Notes under the pieces: model-generated
The model's input: only the letters and a program-made list of their open reading frames with translations
Told to the model about the DNA's origin: nothing
The model's database searches: none
Source: Hemerocallis citrina
Lineage: Eukaryota; Streptophyta; Magnoliopsida; Asparagales; Asphodelaceae
Assembly: GCA_017893485.1 (NCBI GenBank)
Contig: CM030364.1
Span: forward strand, 246,835,818 to 246,899,817
Direction of reading: 5' to 3'
Length of the DNA stretch: 64,000 nucleotides
Part shown: piece by piece, positions 34,440 through 45,902 of the stretch
Numbering within the stretch: the first letter of the stretch is position 1
Layout of the letters: every line of letters starts with the position of its first letter
Translations under genes and position numbers: made by a program

Positions 34440-35367
34440 TGTAATACCCCGTATTTCATAAAAAAGTATAATATATAAATATATATGTATAATAAGTAAT
34501 AAGGAGGAGAGAGGTTGTGAAGGGGGGGCCCCACGGTTTGGTTTGGAATCAGCACGTTGTGTGCTGTATATTTGAGAAGGGGTGATGACGTCATCCCATA
34601 GGTTTGGGGCCCACTCGGATTATTATGAGATGAAGACAGCATGTAGTCTTCAGATGTTTTGAGTAAGGTGACGTGTGCATATGAAGGGGGCCCACGGGAT
34701 TTCTAATGTGCACACGAGATTGAATTGGGGGAAGAATTGATTATAATAATCCTATATCGAGAGTACACAAAAATTAATTGAGTATAAATAAAATTGCCTA
34801 TGATCAAGAGTCACCTATTTGGTTAACTACCTTTTGAGAGGCAGCCTGTGGTGGGCAGTTGTATTACATAGTATCTAATTTGTCTTCTAAAAATAACAAA
34901 AATTGTCTGAGTATTGGGGCGGGGCGATACAAATGGTATCAGAGCGAGGATCATGTGCTAGATGGCATGCCCCTAAAGGTGGGGTGTATGTAATACCCCG
35001 TATTTCATAAAAAAGTATAATATATAAATATATATGTATAATAAGTAATAAGGAGGAGAGAGGTGGTGAAGACAGCATGTAGTCTTCAGATGTGTTGAGT
35101 TTGGTGATGTGTGCATATGAAGGGGGCCCACGGGCTTTCTAATGTGCACACGGGATTGAATTGGGGGAAGAATTGATTATAATAATCCCATACCGGGAGT
35201 ACACAAAAATTAATTGAGTATAAATAAAATTGCCTATGATCAAGAGTCACCTAATTGGTTAACCACCTTTTGAGAGGCAGCCTGTGATGGGAAGTTATAC
35301 TATATAGTATCTAATTTGTCTTCTAAAAATAATAAAAATTGTTTGAGTATTGGGGCGGGGAGTTACA
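34440..35367 (+). mobile_element. Complete TRIM (miniature LTR retrotransposon)
   Basis: LTR 1 is 34440-34931 (492 bp) and LTR 2 is 34989-35367 (379 bp). Both start TGTAATACCCCGTATTTCAT and end GGGGCG(A)TACA or GGGGAGTTACA. The interior is only 57 bp: a primer-binding site TGGTATCAGAGC at 34934-34945, a short spacer and a purine-rich AAAGGTGGGGTG before LTR 2. The 5-bp target duplication TAGAA is perfect (34435-34439, 35368-35372). LTR 2 lacks about 110 bp present in LTR 1, a deletion between short GTGAAG / ATGAAG words. There is no coding capacity, so it must have moved with proteins from another element. Confidence 0.95.
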
Positions 35368-35615
35368 TAGAAGAATAGAGAGAAATCTAGGTCTAATCTT
35401 GATTCTTGGTCGTCCAATATAACCTGGAAAAGAAAGTAACTGAATAGGAGTGTACGATCTAACTTGGAGTTGAAGATTGGGCTGAAACGGCCTAACAAAT
35501 CGAGACCCAAAACGAACACAGCGCCACGGTCGGTCGACCGTCCTCCTCGACCGTCCTCCTCTCGTCTTACCTTCTTCTAATCTAAACCACGAGTATTCAA
35601 GACACATTTCTAACA

Positions 35616-36103
35616 TAAGATATAAACCCTAACATAGAGTTCCTTCTTCCATCAAAGAAACTGATCATGGATAGCAACACTGCGAGTGTACATAGTTGCA
35701 CTGATATATCTAGTAGTTTATTATCTCGTATCTTTAATTTTGTAATGCTAGAGTTGGGGGAGATTGGCTCTGTTTTGTCAAAGATTGGCCGAGAAAAGAA
35801 AACCTTAATCTACAGGTGTCGTGCAATCGTGTAAGTGGTCTGATATGAGTCATCGATGATGACTATTCGGCTGCAGCTAACTATTTCATTTCCTTGTAGT
35901 TAACAGTTCGGTGAAAGTGTCATGTAAATCACCCTGGGAAAAAAGATAAAGTAAATGGGTAAAGTAAGGAGATAGAGTTTGAAAAAGCAAACATAGCAAA
36001 TTGGTGAGACACAGTGATTTAAGTGGTTGGGCTCCCAGGCTTAATCTGCTACTCCTTATTTGCAGTAATTCTCTGCCACAAGTGTTCCACTATACTTAAA
36101 CTC
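35616..36103. other. Spacer without gene
   Basis: About 490 bp between two LTR insertions. No open frame or motif was recognised. The pre-insertion site of the next solo LTR joins 36108 to 38928. Confidence 0.5.
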
Positions 36104-36108
36104 CGTAT

Positions 36109-38922
36109 TGTAACACCCCAAATTCCAAATAAGACCGAATTCAAGATTTCACAGGATCTTTACACTTTACTTCGTACAATTTTACAAGGAAATTAAAACT
36201 TTTCAATAATACATCAGAGTTCATTACATTTTTGTTTACACAGCAGAAAAATACAACAATAAAATAAAATACAACTTATACAACAATGTAAATCATCAAC
36301 TGCATCAAGACATCTTTACTTCTTCATAAAAAGTCCATTACCTGCATATGAAGCTGTGGGCACGTCAGTCACTTACAACTAACGAAAATGTTATACTTGG
36401 CCATCCTCTCTATGCCGTACATATAACGATCTCATTACTTTAACAAATCACAAAAGTTGAATGAATAATAAAGTGTTAAATCGTGACTATGTTAAAACAT
36501 GTAAGTGTATGCCATGCCTTAATGCCCAATGCACACATTTTTATACTAGGATGACACTAATGCATACTTGTTCGAATTCTATGTATCTCATACTACATAG
36601 GTTCGAGAGCAAGCACCTACATACTCCACAATAAAGGGTTCGATCCTTCGCCGTGAACTCTACCCAGTAATAAAACAAGATTTAGATCATTCCACGAATA
36701 TGGATCCCAGCCACGGAGATTCACCGCTGATTGTTATAACAGATCCCTCATCGTGCGAATCATTCCGCAAGTGCCTCTCTAGCCTTGGTATACGTATATA
36801 CATTAGAGTACGGCAAACTATCCGCCCGATTACACAAAGTCCCGGATTTAAAATAAAAGTCCGTCTCCCACGGAGCAACCACAGTCACGGAGATCCACCG
36901 TCGACTGGGTCTATAGCCACGGAGATCCACCGCCGAATATATAGAAGCAACCCACTTACGTTTGCCAAAGTTCACTACATCTTCACTTATGTGCCTAATT
37001 ATTTAGTTCAAGACATGAATAAATTTCCAAGCCTAGAATTAGTTTTACCTCCTACCGGATTGAATCAACATTTACCGAGATAGCTCCATGGCCATGTCTC
37101 AAATATAACTCAACTCTTTTCAATAGTGCCGATACCCGAGGTCTCACTAACTCTAAATCACAACTTTTTATGTACAAAAAATCATGGGTACACACACCCT
37201 TTAATAAACATGTCTTAAACTTAGATATTTTCATCTTCAACTTATTCACAAAGTAATCATAGTCTTGTCACTATTCATGATCTATTTATTCATTCATAAT
37301 TTTTATAGTACATAATTCCTTTCAAGAACACAACTCATCACATGAAATTTTATCACAAATCCGTGCTCTTACGATGTCTCAATTCACTTCAAATATTCTT
37401 AAACAAAATAAAAGTATAATCTCTTCAAAATCACTTCACAAATTAACACTTTGCTTTTCTTCACAAAACAAGTTCTATTCTCAAATTTCTATTTTTTATA
37501 CTTCAAAATAAACAAGAAAATTTTATAATTATTTCTTATGATTTTCCATTTCATTTTATATTAATAATAAAATTTATTTCTAAATCTTTTTCATACCAAA
37601 ACTCTAATATATGCATAAAGACTCAAAAGTTTTTATCAAAAGATGGCCTTGGGTTTCGAACCCTGAACCAGCCGAAGACAATAGCAAGAGCCCAAGCCCA
37701 GACCCACTAACCACTAAGTCCATATGGACTTGGTGTTCAGGTTCTTCATCGAAAACCCATTATGCCCATTCCCGGGTGTTGAATGAATTTAAAATAAAAC
37801 AACAAAATACTTTTGGGCCAACAAGAATCGAACCGCTCTCTTTCTTTTTCTTTCTCTTGTTTGGATTATTTTTGGTGTGAAGATAGAAGGAGAATTGGGT
37901 GCTATTTATAGGACAATGTTAGGGTTCAAAGTGCAAAATTACACACCTAATAAATTATTCAATTAAATCTCCATCTCTTCATTTTCTTAACTCTCAAAAC
38001 TCCCAACCTTTCATTTTTCCACCTCTCTAATTTCCTAACTCCCAACATCTTCAAAACTCAAAACCCCCAACCTCTTTGCCACGTCACCCTGAGAGCACAG
38101 AAAGTGTGTGCTGTGTGACCTGTGTCCAAGCCGTGGGCCCCCATTCACTACTACACATTTCACACATTTACCATATACCACAAGCCAACAACAACAACAA
38201 CACATCTATGCATGTTGTTTTCAATCGGTGGCCCCCCCATCAAATGCACATTCAAATAAATTTACCCCATGCCACAAGCCCATTTAATACACATATATAT
38301 GTATACCATCTATATATTTATATATACTGTATATTAGAATAGTTACTTTAAAAATCTAAAATATATTATGCACAATAAAATAAATACCCACACTAAAAAA
38401 ATTTATTTTGAAGACAGATAAGCTCAAATACGCACACTGAAACACGTGCATCGCACGTAAAATATCAATAATACAAAATTCGACGTTTATCAACAGAAGA
38501 ATGTTAAAGATAATAAAAATACAATATAAGAAAATATGTTTATTAATTTTTATATATTCCACGACGTAATTACTACGTACGTAGGAAACACGTGCATTAC
38601 ACATACAACAGTTATTTTAATCAAAAATAGGGAAAAATAAATTTCCGTTTATAAAACAAATTCAAATGGATAGAATAAATAATTCAGACACAGAAATATC
38701 ACACGTAGCAGTGAAAAAATACGGAATCGATACGTGCATCGAAAACACGTAAAGAGCATGTAAAATGCCGAGATTGAAATATTATATTTTTGTTGACTCA
38801 AATAAATACGGAAAATGCATAAACAGTCAGAATCCAAAATAAGAAATGAAATCACATTATAAAATACACGTGCGTAACACACGAGAGCAAAATTGTAATT
38901 TCCAATTTTGCAGGGTGTTACA
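36109..38922 (-). mobile_element. Solo LTR, 2814 bp, TSD CGTAT
   Basis: Plus-strand ends are TGTAACACCCCAAATTCC and TTTTGCAGGGTGTTACA, with CGTAT at 36104-36108 and 38923-38927. Read in reverse it begins TGTAACACCCTGCAAAAT, close to the start of the 3' LTR at 16668 (TGTAACACTCCGCAAAAT), so reverse orientation is inferred. Open frames inside (36700-37083, 37611-37880, 38076-38342) carry no domain. Confidence 0.9.
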
Positions 38923-38927
38923 CGTAT

Positions 38928-40908
38928 AGTGATTTCTCGGTATTCATACCGAGATTTCTATTACACTTACATGACTTCTATATATAAGCTCCGTAAATCT
39001 CCTCAATCCGAATCGAAAAAAAGTGAAAACGCAAGATTGACTTCATGACTAAGAAAAAAAAACGCTACTCTTATGATTTTTAGCAAAGCGATAAGTTCTG
39101 AAATATAAGAGTTGAAAGAGATTTTTTTGAAAAATACTATTGATCCACCTCTATATATAAGAAATCAGAATATTTATTTTCAAAAGAAAATATTCATTTG
39201 GTTTTTTGAACTGACGGTCGACTGTAAATGTTGACAGTCGACCGTCAATTAATCTTGAGAAAGTCGAAAGAGACAGTCGACCAAAACCAATTTCAACTTG
39301 GTTTGACGGTCGATTGTGACTGTTAGTTCAGAAAAAATATCTTTTCAGAGAATCAACACTAAATCTTTGCGGACTTATCATTTATCAATGATCTGTTTAC
39401 ATAATTATTCATTACAAATAAAGTGAAGCTCAAGGTTCTTGATGATCAATCACATCTTTCTTCTTGATAAATTTTTTCAATATTTGCAATCTTGCATATT
39501 TGCCTGACTTCTTTTTCTTTTACTTTGATTCTGAAGATTTTGAGATTTATTTGATTTCATTTCTGTATTGATCTGTAAAGATCTTAGATAAATTATTAGG
39601 TACATACATGTATTTGTTGTACCCACTAAATATAAGGTCAATATGTCATGCTGCAATAATGAAGCATGTACTCTTTCAAATTTCGGGTCTGTCAGTGGTC
39701 AATCTAAAGATTCAATGTATCTAATCTAACTGGAGAGTTTTGAAGTGCTGGTTTATTAAACATTTCAGAGTTCTTATTTTCCTAGGATATATTCGAGGCT
39801 TATCTGTTTCATAATTTTCTTTTGTTTATTATATTATATTCTCTGTAATAAACAATCATCAATCTATCGGAAAGAGACTAGTTCAGAATTACACCTCAAA
39901 ATTCCTACTGAAGCATACAACAAATTCTAGCTCTTTCCGAAACTTCACTCTCATGTTCTCTTTCTCAAATTTTTTGAGCAAACATGTTCTCTTTCGTAGC
40001 TAATCTTTCATGAAGTATCCCTTTCATACTGCAACTTCGTAGAAGTAACGGCTATATAAATTTTAAATATTTCATGAAAGAGTGCCGTGTTTAGGGTGCT
40101 GAAACTAAGCTAAGTCACCCTCACAATCATTGTCAATAATTTACTGATTGATGCACATATTTCAAGTTTAAAGCCTATTATGTATAAAATGGAGATGAGG
40201 GTGCCAAAATTCCCACCGATAACAATGACCACATTGAGCACAAACATTGCCTTTTCACCACCAATCTCTATGCAAAAAAATGATGAGGTTGATTTAACCC
40301 ATCAACTCTGGTTTTCTCTTCACACAAGCGAGAAACTTCTCTATTCTTACAAGATGCGAACTACTGAATCTTGGAATAACTTGCAAATGTTTACATGTGC
40401 ATGTTCTAAAGAACAACTAGAGAAGTCAAAAGGGGTTTTATGCGCCACCAAGGAAAATGGCCTAACCGTGTGTACATGTATCAAAAAAAAAAAAAAAAGA
40501 TGGAGGGACCCACTATATTTTAGCAGTGGACCTTGCAAATGTCATTCTCTCAAAATTACTAATTGTTTAGATATACAATTTTTTAAATATTGCTATGTTG
40601 ACATTCATATTTATTTTATCAATATCAGCTGAAAAGTATATTGAACAATCCAGTAAAAATATAATTGAAATAACATGATCCACAATTTTTCATAAATATC
40701 AAAAAGCAAGCAAACTTATTATAAGGGTGATTGGAATCAAATTCTTTTTTTAAAAATATTTTTTGTATAAAAAAATTCTATGTTTCAAGATATTTAAAAG
40801 ACCATTAAATTTACTTTTACATATACATTTCCTAATTACTATCTCTAAATTGATGTTTATATTTTTTTATATAAATATCTTGATGAAGGAATGAATTTTT
40901 TTTTGAAC
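38928..40908. other. Unassigned region with GTCGAC inverted pairs
   Basis: About 2 kb without a supported gene. It contains an inverted repeat CTCGGTATTCATACCGAG near 38934 and, at 39209-39325, several GACGGTCGACTGT / GACAGTCGACCGTC words as in the LTRs elsewhere, so it is probably a decayed LTR. The 150-aa frame at 40180-40632 has no recognisable domain and a poly-Lys tract from a poly-A run. Confidence 0.45.
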
Positions 40909-40916
40909 CCTCCAAT

Positions 40917-41388
40917 TAGCATTGGTATAAATACTAGAAATCCGGATCCGACCCGGACCCGGTATTGGATCGGAACCGACCCGGCCTATTCGGGTCCGAG
41001 TCCGGGTCCTAAAATAGGACCCGTTGTACTTTCGGGTCCGAGTCCGCTTAAAAGAGACCCGACCCGGACCCGAATCCGTTTAAAAAAAACCCAAAAAATC
41101 AACATAAAAATAAATATTCTATTCTCATTCATCCTCAATTCTAAATCTTCCTATTCCAAACTCGAAACTCATGCCCTTTGTTTTTCTCCTCTATTCTAAA
41201 TCCTCCACTCGCTGCATCCGCTTGCCGCTCACACTTCCGCTCCTATCCGAACGGGTAGGAATATTTTAATGGGACCTGGACCCGATCTTCACGGTCCGGA
41301 TCCGGGTCCAATTTTTAGATCCGTAGGGAACCAGATTCGGATCCGAATCCGGGTCCGGGTTGAAGGACCCGACCCGATACCAATGCTG
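40917..41388. mobile_element. hAT-type MITE rich in GGGTCC words
   Basis: A 472-bp element flanked by a perfect 8-bp duplication CCTCCAAT (40909-40916 and 41389-41396), as expected for the hAT superfamily. The terminal inverted repeats are TAGCATTGGTAT at the left and ATACCAATGCTG at the right, one terminal base having changed. Both flanks carry dense repeats of GGACCCG / CGGGTCC and GGATCCG, around a T/C-rich centre. No transposase is present. Confidence 0.88.
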
Positions 41389-41603
41389 CCTCCAATAAAA
41401 CTACTTGAAATAATATATTCTCCAATTCTCCATAAATACAAAAAACTATAAAAGAACATGATTTCAATGTTTGAGGGAAGTTTCAACTTATTCGAAAGAG
41501 AAAAAAAATAATATAAAGATCCACTCAGTTTCAACATCTAAAACATAAAAAATTCAGAAGGTATGAGTACAAAGGCATCTTTACATATTACTCCTTCCTT
41601 AAT

Positions 41604-44600
41604 TGTCATGCACCGCTTTTCAAAAAGGAATACGGAATACGGATACACGACACAAGTCCAGTGAATGACTTTCACCATTCATAAGCTGTAAGAATCTTTA
41701 CAACATGTACAGGAATAAATAAGAGATATACAGGAAATAACCAACCACACATGCATGAATAAATTAACATAACCAACATGATTACTCGAAAACAAGAATA
41801 CTTAATCTCAAATAATCAGATCTGGAAACAAAACATAAATCCTGGGAAAAAAATGCCCAATACCAAATCCATGTAGCAATTACAATTTATTCAAACAGGA
41901 AATAAACTAATGCAAGAAACTCCAGCTAACCTAGAATACCTGGTCACTTACTCCCTCGGGCAGCTAGTCACCAAATTAAGTGCAAGTTTAACCAATTGCA
42001 GGAAGAGAAAAAAGAAACAAAATACCCGTCAATGCAAGTTACGGGCTGCTTGTAGTACAGACAACAAGTACAGAAAATGAATAACAAAGATACAGAGTAG
42101 CAGTAAGAACAAATACTGAATAAGCATGGAATGGATGTGACAGCAAAGTAGAGTATCTAACTCCTAATCAAGAAACAGAATCAAAGTAATATGATGAGAT
42201 AACATGGTGCATGTAACATGTGACAAGTATCAGGTAGCGTGCAAGCAGGTAAACATGTAACAGGTGTCAAGTAGCATGTACAGGTAAACATGAATATGCA
42301 GGTGATCATGTTATTCTCAAGCCTTATATTTAATCCTATCTAGGTAGCACTTCATGCGTCCCAAATTTTGCCACATGGTTGCTACTTACATGCAAGTTAA
42401 GTTTAGATCTAGTGGTGGGTTTCTATAGGGCCGTGTACTCAGGCATCATGCACAAGTAACAGGTAACAGGTTCATGAATCAACGGGTTCATGATTCAAAG
42501 CATAAAGTACAACAGGTTCATGAATCAACATATAGTAAAATAGGTTCATGAATCAAACATAAAGTGGGAAACACAGGCCCCCTTTTAAGAACACATACCT
42601 ATATTATCCACTACTAAGGTCTTTCTCTTAACCCCGGCTTGGTTACTTGTTATTATTATCAAACAGACATACGTGCAAAAAACAGGACAAGAAGAGCATG
42701 GCAAGAACAAGAGACAGGTTCAGGTCGGACAGAAACATGCACGGGTGACAAACAACTCATAAAAGGCTAGGACAACGAGACTTTCAATTTTGGACAGAAA
42801 GACATGACAACACCAAAACCATGATTCCCGTTGCCACAAGAATGTAAATCTGGATCCGTCAGGAAATCTAGAAAATAGACTCTCGGACGAATCCATCACA
42901 TATATACACAAGTCATATAACAACTACAGAAACATGCTCAAAACAGTATTTTATACAGAATTCATGTACAACCAGAAATTGCAAAGTTGTATTTATCAGC
43001 ATGAAAATAGCATAAAAACATACAGATTAAGTCTAAGAAAAATCTAGAAGATTCCCTAGTATGTCTAGTATCAGCAAATAAATTTTCATAATATTCCATT
43101 ACAGATAGCATAGTCAAATAAATTTGGAAAACAGAAAGATACATCAAGTTTATGAATTTGAAATTTTAGACACAGCAGTACTAAAATAGTGATAGATCAC
43201 AAAGTATAACTCGAAATCCAAATCCTTCAAAAGGGTTGTAAAACAGACACAGCAGGCTACATTTCATATTCACAAAGTTTTGATCGACCGTGACTGGAAA
43301 TAGGTTGAAAATATGGTTCTTCACCTAATAGCATGCAGTTTGGAAATATATTAGTTTGCCCACATGCATGGAATAATTTATAAAAGTCATTAAATAAATC
43401 TACAAAAATTAGGGGTTGATCCCAGTCATGTTTAGTCATACCGAAAAATATATTAGATCCAAATTTTACTTTTAACATCAGTTTTAAATAGATAACTATA
43501 CAGCAATCTCATAAAACAGAATCTGGAAATTTCAACACAGCTGCAGTAAAACAGCAATATCTCACACATCACAAATTGAAACTGAGATCTGTCAAAAGTT
43601 CTGAAAAATAGACAACAAGGCCTATGAATCATATTCACAAAATAATTTAATTTACTGACCTTAACAGGGTCTAAAATACTGAACCAAAATAAGGCAGCAG
43701 TAAAACGAAAACTCTTCTCATGCATTTAATCAAACAACTCAGATGCAATAAATCCAAATTAGAATATAATGCAAAACATGGTATATTAGATATTCAAAAC
43801 AACATGGTATGGATATTTAACAAGTCTACTACAAGATAACACAATTAATACACCAAGCATGCAACAAATACACGGCATATCATGGATCACGAAGAAACAT
43901 ATATACATGCATCAAAAGTCTAGTTAGATCTACATTATTTTCATATCGTGTGTGTGAAAACTAAATATGATGGATCAAGACTACGAATGGGTCAACGAAT
44001 GAATCAAGATTTAACATGAGATATTCATGAGAACAAATCCAAAAAAACAAAGGCGAGACTACAGGCAGTATTTTGTACTTGTATATACAATAAAAATTAT
44101 ACAAGTTACTTGCCTTAGGGTAGCTGATGAATCTGATGAAAAGATGAGAATAATGAGAATGGATCCCGGGCAACGAACACAACACAAATGGATCTTGACG
44201 AGATGATCATGATTGGACGGCTAGATGCACTTGGAGATCAACCGCATGCACACAAACAATGGCAGCCCGGGAGGGGGGGGGGGTGTGCACTGCGACGGGA
44301 GGACGATGGCTGACAGGCGGCACGATGTCGGAAGGCTGATGGCATCGGAAGTGGGGAAGCCAAGAGGGCGCTGTGGTGGGATGGTGCTGCTGTCATTGGA
44401 AGGAGAAGGGGAGAGAGGGGGCTGCTGTCGTCGTGGGTGCAGGATGGCACGACAGGGCAAAGGGGGGTCACGAGGGTGGCACGACAGGCGGGAGCGCAGG
44501 CGGTGGGCGCGGTGCAGTCAGAGAGGGGATCACCGGAAGGGTAGGTCGGTGAGAGAGGGAGAGAGACAGATTAGGGTTGAGAGACTAGGGTTTAGGAGAT

Positions 44601-45099
44601 AGAATTTGTAGATAGCAGTGCAAACAAATTTTGTTAGGATTTTAATAATGAGATTTGGGGTAAGTTGGGATTTGAAGAATCAAGAGAAGATAGGGGAATG
44701 CATGATCTGCTTGTTAGGAAGATGGAGAACGTGAAGAAATATCTGGGAGAGACTGGATAAAAGAAGAGGGTATTTGGTAGCGGGTTGGGATCCAGTCGGA
44801 TGGATAGAAGGGTTTAAATAGGGTAGACTGGGTAAAAAAACGGACCTAATATGCTACAAACAAATGAATAAGCAATTAGGCCAAGAAATGAAATAGATTA
44901 GAATTAACAAATAATTCAAAAATAATTGGCAGACAGATTGAATAAAAAATCACTCACGACAAGGAACAAATGAAATTATATTGAGAATGAAGAACAAATA
45001 CACAGTTTAGAAAAAAAAATGAAAGAATACAATCAGATAGAATACACTGGAAAGAAAAATACAGTAAAAAAATACAAGAAATGGAAAACAGGAGTTACA
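41604..45099 (-). mobile_element. Gypsy-type solo LTR, 3496 bp, TSD TTAAT
   Basis: Plus-strand ends are TGTCATGCACCGCTTTTC and AACAGGAGTTACA, flanked by TTAAT at 41599-41603 and 45100-45104. It shares long similarity with the LTR at 31.0-34.2 kb (GAATGA...CATTCATAAGCTGTA, AATACCCGTCAATGCAAGTTACGGGC-type, TAGGTAGCACTTCATGCGTC, a GC-rich block at 44.22-44.60 kb). It is therefore a second, diverged copy of the same family. The GC-rich frames on both strands (44221-44602) are not supported as genes. Confidence 0.9.
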
Positions 45100-45304
45100 T
45101 TAATTCTAAAGGGATGAGTATTTGATAATTGATATATTTTTGTTGCCTATGAAGGAACAAGCTGCACAGCTCCAAATCATATTTTTTTTCAACATAATTT
45201 TTTTCTGATTAATTTTTTGAGTGCTTCCCTTCAAAGTACTTTTGTCCTAAATTGCCAATTAATTAGTATCTGATTCGTAATAAGAGATGTTGTTTCACAC
45301 TACC

Positions 45305-45815
45305 TGATATGGTATAAAAGATGTGACCCCATCTGGGTCATCGAATCTCCTCAGATTTTGCTCTCCTGTGATCATCAAGTCAAACAGGTCTAACAAACCA
45401 GCTCATGCCCACTGGCTAACGGGTCCGACCCGGCCCATCAAGGCCAGAGACCCATTATCACCTTGCCTATAAATACCAGAACCCCTCCTTCCTTCTCAAG
45501 GTAATAAAGTTTTTCCCCCCTGGACCCTAGCTACTATTTCTTTCTCAGTGACTGACTAGATCGTCGGAGGGCCTGTCACCAGGACTTCTCCCGGTGTTTC
45601 TAGGCATTATGCAGGTATCAAGATCCGAACCGAGCCTCTAAGATCCGAGCCGAGCCATGAAGATCCGAGCCGAGCACCCAGCCTCTTCTACTCTCCTACT
45701 ACCCCGAGCCGGTCCTACAGTCGGGGATCAGATCAATGCCAGTGTCGTCCTTTTTGCTTCACAAATTATAAGAACTCACACCTGTTGCCCCCTCACCCAA
45801 AAACAAGTAGCATCA
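45305..45815 (+). repeat. Tat element 5' LTR
   Basis: A 511-bp direct repeat of 57699-58211. It contains CCTATAAATACCAGA (TATA-like) and AAGGTAATAAAGTTTTT (a possible polyadenylation/R region). It ends CATCA directly before the primer-binding region. Confidence 0.93.
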
Positions 45816-45902
45816 GGTTGGCTCCGTCTGTGGGAAATAGGCACGTCACCGACACCGGTCCGATCCCGGCCTAGGGTATCATCCTGAGGCTGACCCTCCC
45901 TA

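Larger units (their letters stand above)
30878..35615 (-). mobile_element. Copia-type solo LTR carrying two nested insertions
   Basis: Three pieces, 30878-31030, 34242-34434 and 35373-35615, join into a single LTR of about 590 bp that parallels the 30.2-30.9 kb LTR (GATTTATCCCGGTT, TCAACTAGAAGAGATTACAA, ACCAAGAACTATCTCTCTCT, GGCTGAAACGGCC). Its plus-strand ends are TGTTCGGATTGGGG and TTTCTAACA. The flanks are CAAGA (30873-30877) and TAAGA (35616-35620), a 4/5 match that may be a decayed target duplication. The interruptions are a 3.2-kb solo LTR and a TRIM, each with its own perfect 5-bp duplication. Confidence 0.7.

Noticed and set aside
40180..40632. 150-aa frame on the plus strand
   Set aside because: No recognisable domain, includes poly-Lys from a poly-A run, no splice or promoter context; probably chance.
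44221..44602. Frame of 125 aa, Gly/Arg-rich
   Set aside because: Same GC-rich block in the homologous solo LTR at 41.6-45.1 kb; not conserved as a protein between the two LTR copies by eye.
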